Source of the DNA: Acidobacteriota bacterium
GTDB taxonomy: Bacteria; Acidobacteriota; Terriglobia; Terriglobales; Acidobacteriaceae
Length of the DNA stretch: 64,000 nt
Assembly: GCA_021791875.1 (NCBI GenBank)
Contig: JAJYVU010000007.1
Coordinates: 1 to 64,000 of the forward strand
Direction: 5' to 3'
The translations under genes were made by a program, and so were the position numbers. Numbering within the stretch: the stretch's first letter is position 1; each line of letters starts with the position of its first letter. The notes under the pieces are model-generated. The model saw only the letters and a program-made list of their open reading frames with translations, was not told where the DNA came from and did no database searches. Below are positions 1 through 7,800 of this stretch, piece by piece.

Positions 1-99
1 ATGAAATCCTCCAGTCGCAGCATCCTCCATCCTCCCGGATCAGAATGCCGCCGCTCGGCCTCCTCTGGGGATTTTTCAAACGCCACTTTTGAGGATTAT

Positions 100-330
100 T
101 CAGACGGCGCTAACAGCCCAGACCAGTACGATGTCGAAACGGCCGCGACGGGCCTCCTTCATCATCTCGTCCAGTCCCGGCCGGCGGGCCTTCACCCCGC
201 TGATCCGGTCCGTATACTCGGCCACGATCTCGTAACCGCGCTGGGCAGCCAGTTGGCGAAGATCGTGCAGCTGGGTCTCGGGGTGCTGATCTACCGTCGA
301 GACCCTCATATATAGGACGGCGCGCTTCAC
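100..330 (-). pseudogene. Truncated serine recombinase (resolvase/invertase N-terminal domain)
   Basis: The 76-residue product begins KRAVLYMRVSTVDQHPETQ, the standard N-terminus of small serine recombinases. The catalytic Ser is in MRVST, and the later segment RRPGLDEMMKEARRG is also typical of the family. Homology stops abruptly at VLVWAVSAV followed by a stop, just where family members continue with the DRxxRS active-site arginines. The rest of the catalytic domain and the DNA-binding domain are therefore missing. Full-length relatives have about 180-200 residues. The GTG start overlaps the stop of the upstream ribbon-helix-helix gene (GTGA), so the two were translationally coupled. The DNA between positions 1 and 99 does not continue the gene in any frame, which suggests insertion or deletion at about 100. 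It is very probably inactive. Confidence 0.8.
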
Positions 331-515
331 TTGCGCCGCCCCTTCGGTTTCGGGGAGTGCTTGACGACGTAGTTCTCGATAAACTCCAAGAGCACGTCGG
401 TCATGTTCTGGCCCTGCTGGGCCGTGGCCGCTTTAAACGAGTTGTGAAGATCGACGGGAACGTTCAGGTTCATTCTTTTCACCTGCGGTTCTTCAGCTTT
501 TCTGATCCTGCTCAC
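327..515 (-). CDS. Small ribbon-helix-helix protein (ParG/CopG/Arc-like)
   Basis: This is a 62-residue basic protein. Residues 15-50 (MNLNVPVDLHNSFKAATAQQ onward, then MTDVLLEFIENYV) have the beta-strand plus two-helix pattern of ribbon-helix-helix DNA-binding proteins. The short charged N-terminal tail resembles plasmid partition factor ParG. The start is uncertain. The GTG at 515 abuts a purine-rich AAGGGAG with almost no spacing, and an ATG at 473 has AGGTG at better spacing and would give just the RHH core. It overlaps the downstream recombinase fragment by 4 nt. Pairing of an RHH protein with a resolvase is common in plasmid and integrative-element maintenance modules. A role in partition or in autoregulation of the recombinase is inferred. 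Confidence 0.7.
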   Translation of the reverse strand: MSRIRKAEEPQVKRMNLNVPVDLHNSFKAATAQQGQNMTDVLLEFIENYVVKHSPKPKGRRK

Positions 516-568
516 CTCCCTTCCACGGAGATGAGCTTATAAGGTTATGAGTAGGGATGCCAGCGGCT

Positions 569-862
569 TCAGGCCGCCCAGGCATCCTGGCAGATAAAGA
601 CAAGCAGGGCCATGTCCTCGAAGCGAACTTCGAGCGCCGCGGCCACGGAACGCAACCGTGCCGAACCATCCGAGAACAGATCCTCCGGAAGATACCCGGC
701 CTCGATTGCGGCCCATTCCGAGGACTCGATGCCGGCCAGATGGGCAGCTTCTTCCTGCGACCGGCCAACAGCCTCACGGCGATCCTCGATCATGCCGGCA
801 AAGATCTGCCTCCAGGCCTGGCTGCGGACCGAGGGGTTGAGTGCGGAAAACAACATACTCAT
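569..862 (-). CDS. Small XRE-like helix-turn-helix regulator
   Basis: This 97-residue protein has a central segment RREAVGRSQEEAAHLAGIES followed by SEWAAIEAGYLP. That is the helix-turn-helix layout of Cro/C1/XRE regulators, with 'SQEEAAHLAGIE' as the first two helices and 'EWAAIEAG' as the recognition helix. No extra ligand domain is present. The ATG at 862 is preceded by AGGAG about 9 nt upstream. That SD abuts a perfect 7-5-7 inverted repeat (877-895), so autoregulation is likely. It sits in the mobile region next to the RHH/recombinase pair and is divergent from a small hypothetical gene at 916. The target is unknown. Confidence 0.65.
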   Translation of the reverse strand: MSMLFSALNPSVRSQAWRQIFAGMIEDRREAVGRSQEEAAHLAGIESSEWAAIEAGYLPEDLFSDGSARLRSVAAALEVRFEDMALLVFICQDAWAA

Positions 863-876
863 ATACTCACTACTCC

Positions 877-895
877 TGACAGGAACACCCTGTCA
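877..895. promoter_or_regulatory. Perfect inverted repeat, candidate operator of the adjacent HTH gene
   Basis: TGACAGG-AACAC-CCTGTCA is a perfect 7-bp dyad with a 5-bp centre. It lies between the divergent HTH gene (start 862) and the small gene at 916. On the minus strand it contains a TTGACA box and abuts the HTH gene's AGGAG Shine-Dalgarno, so a bound repressor could block both transcription and initiation. That the HTH protein is the ligand is inferred. Confidence 0.55.
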
Positions 896-915
896 AGTGA
901 ACCCAGGGCGCGCCG

Positions 916-1170
916 ATGAAATTTACCATGAGTATGTACTTACGGAGTCTGTCCACCAAAACCACAGCCGCCACTCCGGCCAGTCAGGACTCCCTCACCA
1001 CCATCCTCTCGCTGCTGACCGATGTGCATGACGCGCAGCTGGGAACATGGTCCGTCGACAAGACCCAGGACCCCAAGGTCATGACCTTCAAGCGCCTGGA
1101 CGGCACTGTCCTCGCCACCTTCCAGGTGGCCGAGGACTCCAACTCGGCTGCGCGCACCGCAACCACATAG
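916..1170 (+). CDS. Hypothetical small protein
   Basis: This 84-residue ORF has plausible amino-acid composition and an amphipathic middle (LTTILSLLTDVHDAQLGTW, then VMTFKRLDGTVLATFQV). It could be one strand-rich mini-domain. It is divergent from the HTH gene and shares the 877-895 dyad in its upstream region. No family is recognised. No strong Shine-Dalgarno precedes 916, and an in-frame ATG follows a few codons later. It may be a genuine accessory gene of the mobile region. Confidence 0.4.
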   Translation: MKFTMSMYLRSLSTKTTAATPASQDSLTTILSLLTDVHDAQLGTWSVDKTQDPKVMTFKRLDGTVLATFQVAEDSNSAARTATT

Positions 1171-1356
1171 CCCGTATTCATGAGCCAGAACCTCGACATC
1201 ACCAGGGTTCCCTCGCCTGCCGAAGACAGGAAAACCTCGCGCGCGGACGGGGGCCCGGCAGACCGTTACGCACCCCCGGCCGGGCACTCACAAAAAAGTT
1301 CCCCCAGGCCGTTTCCGAGGGGCCGATCGTACTTCGACTTTGTGACACTCTCAGGC

Positions 1357-1376
1357 GGGGGAACACATGTTCCCCC
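1357..1376. repeat. Perfect 20-bp dyad, possible operator or iteron
   Basis: GGGGGAACACATGTTCCCCC has 9-bp arms around a 2-bp centre. A further GTTCCCCC half-site occurs at 1298-1305, about 60 nt upstream. A TTGACA hexamer follows shortly downstream, so the site could be promoter-linked. No protein can be assigned. Confidence 0.5.
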
Positions 1377-1644
1377 ATCAAGCATTGACACTTTAAGACG
1401 ATTACGCACCCCAAATCGCTTCGGCAGAGCCGCTCTAGTATCGACAAACATCTGCGTAACGGTGAGTGTGTGCCATATATGGTGCAGGATTCCGGAGGAT
1501 GAATCCTGTCGAATCCGGCCGAACAATGGCTTGTTCGTCGTTATGATTTCCCCGCCGGAAGTTCTGACCGCAACACGGGTCGATCCCGGCAACCAGATCG
1601 ACCATGCTTATCGATCAGACTTTCATTCTCTGCCGGATAGAGAG

Positions 1645-1664
1645 ATGAATGAATGAATGAATGA
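1645..1664. repeat. Short tandem repeat (ATGA)x5
   Basis: Five uninterrupted copies of ATGA lie in non-coding accessory DNA. Such tetranucleotide tracts slip easily. No gene is read through it. Confidence 0.8.
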
Positions 1665-2152
1665 TTCACGGTTTCGACTCTGACGCCGCCCGCCTTTTAA
1701 GGCCGCGCGCATCCAACGATCCCACCACGGTGCTGGGTGATTCCCTTCCCGGCCCCGCCCGGGCAAACATGTCGCCTGGCGCAATCATGTTTTTGATTGC
1801 GCGCGACCCAAAGCGCGCGCTGTATCTTTCGCCCGGAAATGGGCACACAGGCATTTACTGAATTGCAAGGCATCACTTCACGAGAATCCACGCCGCTGGA
1901 GTTACCCCACCGCTTGGTCCTGTTTCCAGCCGAATCACCCAAGGTGCCGTAACACCGGGATGAGGCTAGCCAAGGATGTTTCTGTCATATCAAAGCATGA
2001 AAGAATCGCATGTCTTCCGCTCAATGTCCTGCGGCTATTCATCATCTCTCGACTTCATTAATTTCTAGCTCATTGAATACTGATCTGACGTTTTGCCTGC
2101 ATGAAGCCTGCTCCAGCCTGGCGAGAATTAGCGATCGGAACCGCTGGAAAGA

Positions 2153-2698
2153 TCAGCCTGACAGCGGCCCCTCTTGTACACTTGTCGTCTGGTTGTCGTT
2201 GTGCATGGCTTCGCTTTCCGGAATGCTTACATCGCCGGCGACATTCCTCTCCAGGCGCATGTAAGTGTTCCAGATGGCCCCAACGACGAGCAGTGACACG
2301 GCCAGCGTGAATCCATATTGCATGTGCACTGTCGCCATGCCTCCTGACTGACCCTGAATCTTCTCGTGCATTCTGTGTTGCATAAAAAGCAGGCTTACGG
2401 CACCCACGCCGCCACTGACGGCGGCCGCTGTTGCCATTTTTCGCCCCACAAGGCTCAATGCAACGCCCGCGACCCCGCCAAGCAGACCAATGAAAGCCAG
2501 CGGGTCCGCGTGAATCTTTTGTCTCTGCGGAGGCCCGAATGGCTGGGGTTGCGTAATGGTTGTTCCGACTGCCAACTGTTCGCCGTCCATGGTTAAAACG
2601 CTCATGCCTCCGCATGAAACGGTTGCAAAGGGCAAAAGGAAACAGAGCGCGCTCCCCAGGTAGATGAGGAATGAGGCGAAGATTTTCTTGTCTTTCAT
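2153..2698 (-). CDS. Hypothetical membrane protein (about 4 TM)
   Basis: The 181-residue protein starts MKDKKIFASFLIYLGSALCF. The ATG at 2698 is chosen because AAAGGGAG precedes it at good spacing; the longer open frame upstream lacks one. A first hydrophobic segment (about residues 7-30) ends in SCGG. A roughly 50-residue loop follows, then hydrophobic stretches around residues 66-80, 85-105 and 130-150, and a polar tail. No conserved family is recognised. It is the last of three co-directional genes (with 2830-3363 and 3414-4643), all small envelope-type proteins, which suggests a shared envelope role. The intergenic gap of about 130 nt leaves room for separate expression. Confidence 0.6.
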   Translation of the reverse strand: MKDKKIFASFLIYLGSALCFLLPFATVSCGGMSVLTMDGEQLAVGTTITQPQPFGPPQRQKIHADPLAFIGLLGGVAGVALSLVGRKMATAAAVSGGVGAVSLLFMQHRMHEKIQGQSGGMATVHMQYGFTLAVSLLVVGAIWNTYMRLERNVAGDVSIPESEAMHNDNQTTSVQEGPLSG

Positions 2699-2829
2699 GC
2701 TTCTCCCTTTCTGCATAGTTGGCAACAGGCCCGTGAATATCTGGCGAAGGCAACTCAAGCACCTGCGACTGCTAATCCGCACGCTTCACGATTGCGATCA
2801 AATCCTTCCGACGGCATCTGGCCATTGCC

Positions 2830-3363
2830 TCATCGGGGCATCGGCAGGGCACGCTCTCGGCGCGCGTCCACCAGGCTTTGCATCAATTCACACGTCTGCG
2901 CAGCCTCGCCTTCGTCAAGATTCTTTCCCTCGATCACGGAGCGCTTGAAGGGAATTTCATAAATGCGACCGCCAATATCGGTAAATCCAATGCTGAGCGT
3001 CTTATTCAGGGCGTAATAGAGCAATGCCACCAAGATTCCTGGAATGGCAAACAAGTAGAACGTTATAGCGCCGACAACGATTCCGAGAACCACTGCTTCC
3101 TTCCATGGGCGCCGGAAGGCATAGAAGGTGGAGCACAGGTTATCGAGTGGTGTGATGAGGTTCAGGGTACCTTCAAGCGACCCCTTTTGCAATGTCACTC
3201 TATCTTCACGCACCAGGAGCCGTACGGTTGGACTGATGCCCAGCGAGTTGAGCGTCCACGCAAAGATACCCGCCGCGCGGCCCGAGATTTCAATGTAGTT
3301 CTGGTTGAGCTCGGGCTGACGGGAGACCTTCCAGGACTTGATAACAAATGCTGCGGCTGACAT
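2830..3363 (-). CDS. Hypothetical protein with one membrane-hairpin segment
   Basis: The 177-residue protein is preceded by a strong GGAGGA Shine-Dalgarno. Residues about 1-85 are soluble and beta-rich (NYIEISGRAAGIFAWTLNSL, then VREDRVTLQKGSLEG). Residues about 88-120 (EAVVLGIVVGAITFYLFAI, then PGILVALLYYALNK) form one or two membrane spans. A polar tail with a charged helix follows. It resembles PH-like/YdbT-type membrane proteins only in general architecture. I do not recognise a family. It is co-directional with the CsgG-like gene upstream, with a gap of about 50 nt, so they are probably co-transcribed. Confidence 0.65.
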   Translation of the reverse strand: MSAAAFVIKSWKVSRQPELNQNYIEISGRAAGIFAWTLNSLGISPTVRLLVREDRVTLQKGSLEGTLNLITPLDNLCSTFYAFRRPWKEAVVLGIVVGAITFYLFAIPGILVALLYYALNKTLSIGFTDIGGRIYEIPFKRSVIEGKNLDEGEAAQTCELMQSLVDARRERALPMPR

Positions 3364-3413
3364 AGACCTTCCTCCAAGAGTAATTCGGTTTGATCATGCG
3401 AACGCCACGCGGC

Positions 3414-4643
3414 CTACAGACTCTTTAGTAACTGTGCGCGTTTTGCATCGTATTCCTGTTTGCTGATCAGGCCGCTCTTGTATAAGCTCTGCAATTCCTT
3501 CAGACGCTGTACGAGTGACTCCTGTGGTGCGCCCGTGAGCGGAGCCGCGGGAGCCGTCGCTGCCGGGGCAGGAGGCGCTGACGTCGATGCAGTTGCGGCT
3601 GCAGGGGGTAGATTCTGAAGCGGAGGAGGGGCCTCTACTTTGGCCCAGCGGGCTTGATAAGCTTTGACGGCAGCCGCCCCGGCTTGAGCGTTTTGACATG
3701 TTCCCGCGGCATTGCCCACGGCATTAGCCCCATTGGAATCCATGGCGCTGTTGAAGAGGGAGCGGGCGCCCGTATAGTCCTGTGCGATGCAGTGCAGTAG
3801 CCCATCGTCGTAATAGGCGCGGGCGAGAGTCTTCGCGTTGTGCTTGTCTGAATTACATTGCGTTAGCCGCGTGTCCATCAAACGCAGCGCTCCGGCTGCG
3901 TCGCCGTTCTTGTATATCTGATACACCTGCTTCAACCCGCAGTCATTGTCTGCATAGAACGGCAGCGTAACGCTGGTGAGAGACGGAAAGAACATGGAAT
4001 TCACCTGCGAACGCACGTCTTCCATCGCCGCGTCTCTGACCTCGTCAACGGAAGGAAATTCTGGCTGTCCCTGCACGGACTGGTTGCTTTTATTCTGAGT
4101 GCTCTGAAAGTTATGCGAACCGAGAATCTGTCCAGTGGTCAGGTTTACGACACGAATGGAGCCTTCCAACGAATATCGCGTTTTGGAAATGTATGTGGTG
4201 ACAACCGAGCCGTTGAAAATGTTCTTCTGATTATTGAAGAGGGGAATTTGCCGCGAATTGCATGTGTCCACGCTGACAATGATGAGCGCGCTGGGGCCAA
4301 GTATCTGGCCCAGTTTTGCAGCGGTCGCCGGATCAGAATAGGCAGAATTGCTAAAGTTGTTCTCTGCCAGGATTTGTCTCAGGGCCTGGCGCTCGATGAC
4401 ATCCATGCCATTCTGTTGAAAATCTGGAAGGAGCATGCGATCGATCAGCTCGTTCGCCTCGGTCTGACAGCTGCCTTCTGGTTGGCCAAAGGCCACGCGC
4501 TTGACCATCAATTCGAACTGAGGCGCCTGACTCACTGACACTGTTGCAGTCTTTGGCGATCCCCAGCTGAAGAACTGCGCGTGCATGTTCACTGAGAATG
4601 CAAGGGTGATTCCCGCTCCCACACTTATCCATTTGATGTTCAT
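3414..4643 (-). CDS. CsgG-like secreted protein with C-terminal SHOCT domain
   Basis: The 409-residue protein starts at ATG 4643, set by GGGAGAGG just upstream, and has a signal peptide (ISVGAGITLAFSVNMHAQ). Residues about 25-200 follow the CsgG/curli-assembly pattern: a conserved start FELMVKRVAFG, LIDRMLLPDFQQNGMDVIER, KLGQILGPSALIIVSVDTC, and a strand-rich YSLEGSIRVVNLTTGQILGS. A TPR-like helical part follows (about 215-320), with Cys pairs in NDCGLKQ, LTQCNS and HCIAQD. An Ala/Pro linker leads to a SHOCT module, LKELQSLYKSGLISKQEYDA. SHOCT is a short oligomerisation motif. There is no lipobox, so it is probably periplasmic and not an outer-membrane pore lipoprotein. The function is unknown. 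Confidence 0.7.
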   Translation of the reverse strand: MNIKWISVGAGITLAFSVNMHAQFFSWGSPKTATVSVSQAPQFELMVKRVAFGQPEGSCQTEANELIDRMLLPDFQQNGMDVIERQALRQILAENNFSNSAYSDPATAAKLGQILGPSALIIVSVDTCNSRQIPLFNNQKNIFNGSVVTTYISKTRYSLEGSIRVVNLTTGQILGSHNFQSTQNKSNQSVQGQPEFPSVDEVRDAAMEDVRSQVNSMFFPSLTSVTLPFYADNDCGLKQVYQIYKNGDAAGALRLMDTRLTQCNSDKHNAKTLARAYYDDGLLHCIAQDYTGARSLFNSAMDSNGANAVGNAAGTCQNAQAGAAAVKAYQARWAKVEAPPPLQNLPPAAATASTSAPPAPAATAPAAPLTGAPQESLVQRLKELQSLYKSGLISKQEYDAKRAQLLKSL

Positions 4644-4867
4644 TAGCCTCTCCCACAACATCTTTCAACTGCGACTATTCGCTAACAACGCTGGCGCAAA
4701 GCCAGAAATCACATCGGCCGCCAAGTCGCGCGTCAACGATTCCGGCGCCGCTCGGATGTACATCCACCCGCTACTCTGCTAACTCCTCGGTCTTGCTGCC
4801 CTCACTCCTCTGTGCTTGCCTTCGCTCACACGGAAAAGTGAAGGATTCCGCGGTACCGCACGGACGT

Positions 4868-7800
4868 TCAATTCACCGTCACAGTTACGTTAGTTGTTTG
4901 TGTCACAGTTCCAGAATTTCCGGTGACTGTGACCACGTATGCCCCGGGCGTTGTCCCCGACGTGCCGCCTGTAGACTGCGATTTGGAAAGGGAGTTCGCT
5001 CCGCCGCAACCCATTAAGCCGAACACTCCGACTATGACGCAAAGTACAAGGGCCCTAGACCAGTTTTTCCGCAAGCCTCCGAAACCCAGGAAACAGAGAA
5101 TCGCCAAAGTGAAACCGCCTCCAGAGAAGAGATTTCCGGATAACGAAGAAGCAACGGCATTGCTTGTACTCGCGGCACTGTCCACTGTGAGCGTTGCGGT
5201 AGATGCGCTTGTTCCTGTAATGCTGATCTGCGAGGGAATATTGCATGTAACAGGATCCGTGGCATTGCTGGGCGTCGATGTAACCTTGCAGGAAAGGTTG
5301 ACTGAGCCGGTGAAGCCGCTGGATGGGGTTGCGGTGATGGTTGTGGTATTGCCAGTGGTAGCACCCGGTGAAATCGAGATGCTTCCTGTGTTCGACAGTG
5401 AGAAGCTGCCGGCGGGCGTTTGGGTAACGCTTACAGTCGCCGAACCGGAGGCGCTGTTGTAGGTCGATGAGCTGGAACTATCGGGCGTATAAGCTGCGGT
5501 AAGCGTGTCCGCACCTGCAGCTAGTTGGCCAGCGGGGATACTGATCGTTGCGGCCCCACTGCTGAGTGTGGTGGCGGCTGAGCTGTAGCTGCCGCTGGTG
5601 AGGGTGACGGAGCCTGTCGGTGCTGGTTCACCACTGACGCCAGCCACGTTGATGCTAACCGACAAGCTTTGTGCTGTTGTGACGCTGGACGACGAAGGTT
5701 GCACTGTTACGACCGGCGTGTCTGTTGTTGCATTGCCGCTTAGCGCGACGGTCTGTGGACTTCCTGCAGCGCTGTCTGCAACAAGGAGATTAGCCTGCAT
5801 CTGCCCTGCGCTATCCGGCGCGAACGAGACGGTCAAGCTGCAACTTGTATTCGCCGGCAGAACCACGCCTGTACAGCCATCGTGGGATATCGAGAAATTG
5901 CCGGCATTTTGCCCGGATATGCTCGTAGAGATTCCCGTCATTTCGTCTGTACCGCTGTTGGACAAACTAAGGGTCTGCATGCTCGTAGCAAAAACTGATG
6001 TGTTACCGAAGCTGAGAGTAGTTGGATCGAGGACGGCCGATGCAGTTGCTCCGGTGCCCGTCAGGCTCACAGATTGTACGGAAGCCGGGCTGCCATAGCT
6101 AATCTGCAGAGTGTCAGAGAGCGAACCACTGGATGCAGGTTTGAATGTCACCGAAACTGAACAAGAACTTCCCACGGCGACAGTCGATCCGCAGGTGTTC
6201 TGAGAGATGCTGAAGTACTGTCCCGAAGCAAGCTGAACGGAATTCAATGTCAAGGGAGCTGTGCCGGAATTCGTGAGCGTAATCGGTTCGGGAGCGCTTG
6301 TTGTTCCGACAGCTTGATAGCCAAAGTCCTCAGCAGGGGGATCTGTGCCGAGTATGGCGCCTGATTCGACCGCGAGAACAACAGCGCTTGACCCGTCATT
6401 GTAACTAGCCGTGATGGTGAGTGAGGTTTCGGTCGAAACGGGAACAGTCGGGAGACTGACCGCCGCAGTGGTATCCCCAGCCGGTACATAAATAACGGAT
6501 GGAATCTGTAGAACGGTACTGTTATCGGTGGCCAAATTTACCGTGGCGCCTCCGGTTGGAGCAGGTGCGTTGAGCGTGACTGTGTACGTCACTACGGTAC
6601 CCCCGACCACGGACCCTGAGCTTAATGCGGCTGACTGCAGAAATGGTGAACTGACGAACGGATTCTGGGCAACGAAAACATCCGCATTTCCGCTGGTATT
6701 GCTCGCCAGATTTGTAGCTGTCGAAACAAAAGCTATCTCTCCACCGCCTGGGCTAATGGCCGTATATTGTGGGCTGACGGTATTATTCGCCGCAGCTCCG
6801 TTGGAAGACAGGCTGACAACCGCTGAACGGTTTGAAACAGTATCGTGAATTAGCACTTGGTCAAATCCTGTAAACGACACAAAACGCCCGTCTGCGCTGA
6901 TGGCAGGATTAGTGAACGACGACCATCCTCCTAGAGGAGTACCGACAGAATCAACGTCGATCAGGCGATTCTGCCCGGTCACAGAATCGTGCATGAAAAG
7001 ATGAGCGCCATTAGTATCGACGGGTTCAGTAATCAGATTTGTAGCGTATGAGGAGAAAACCGTGTAGCGGCCGCCAGCACTCATGACGGGCGGTCCGAAA
7101 GTGCCGCTCCCGGAGCTTACATTGTTATTCGCTGGTTGGCCGTCAACTCCGACACTGAGCAGTGTTGTCTGTTTCGTAAGAAAATCGTGCACATACAACT
7201 GGAGGCGCCCTCCAGTATTTTGTGTAGTGAGATTTGTCGCTGCAGTCACGAATGCCACAAATCGCCCGTCTGCGCTGATCGCAACGCTGTTTACCGAGGC
7301 ATTGGCAGGCGATCCAGAATTTGAGACGCTTGCCAATTCAGTCGTGCCATTTGCTCTGTCGTGCAGGTAGGCTTGTTCGCCAGATGCACCAGAAACCAGG
7401 TTGGTTGCAGCCGAAATAAATGCAACAAAACGCCCATCGGCACTGATGGCAGTCGGGCCCGAACTGTTCCCGTTCGCTACTGTTCCATCATTAGCTAAGT
7501 CAACCCGTTCAGTGGTTCCTGCTTGAGTATCTCTTACATAGATGCCCGAGTTTCCTGAGACAGCACCAGCGGTCAAGTTGGTCGCGCTGGAGTCAAAAGC
7601 AACATAGCGGCCATCCGCACTGATGGATGGTGTATAGCTTTCGTTATTTGCAGGCACTCCACTGCTGGAGACACTGACTAACGAGGTTGTCCCTGCCGTC
7701 AAGTCGCGTACGTAAATTCCCTGATACGACGATCCGAGGTTCGTGGCCGAAGATTCAAGTACCACATAGCGCCCATCACTGCTCATGGCTTCGGGTTCGA

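Larger units (their letters stand above)
1180..2152. other. Accessory region without a convincing gene
   Basis: Open frames here (for example 1180-1656 plus and 2010-2264 plus) have compositions and overlaps typical of chance ORFs, and I do not call them. The stretch holds a 20-bp palindrome (1357-1376) with an extra half-site nearby and a short ATGA tandem repeat (1645-1664). It could be a decayed replication, transfer or regulatory region of the mobile element. Confidence 0.5.

Noticed and set aside
1180-1656. 158-residue plus-strand ORF
   Set aside because: Low-complexity, proline/arginine-rich composition without any family pattern or SD, running across the palindrome at 1357.
1645-1664. 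CRISPR-like array
   Set aside because: Only a 4-nt tandem repeat; no spacer-repeat structure occurs anywhere in the window and no cas genes are present.
2010-2264. Plus-strand ORF overlapping the membrane-protein gene
   Set aside because: Antisense shadow of the 2153-2698 gene; Ser/Leu-rich chance frame.
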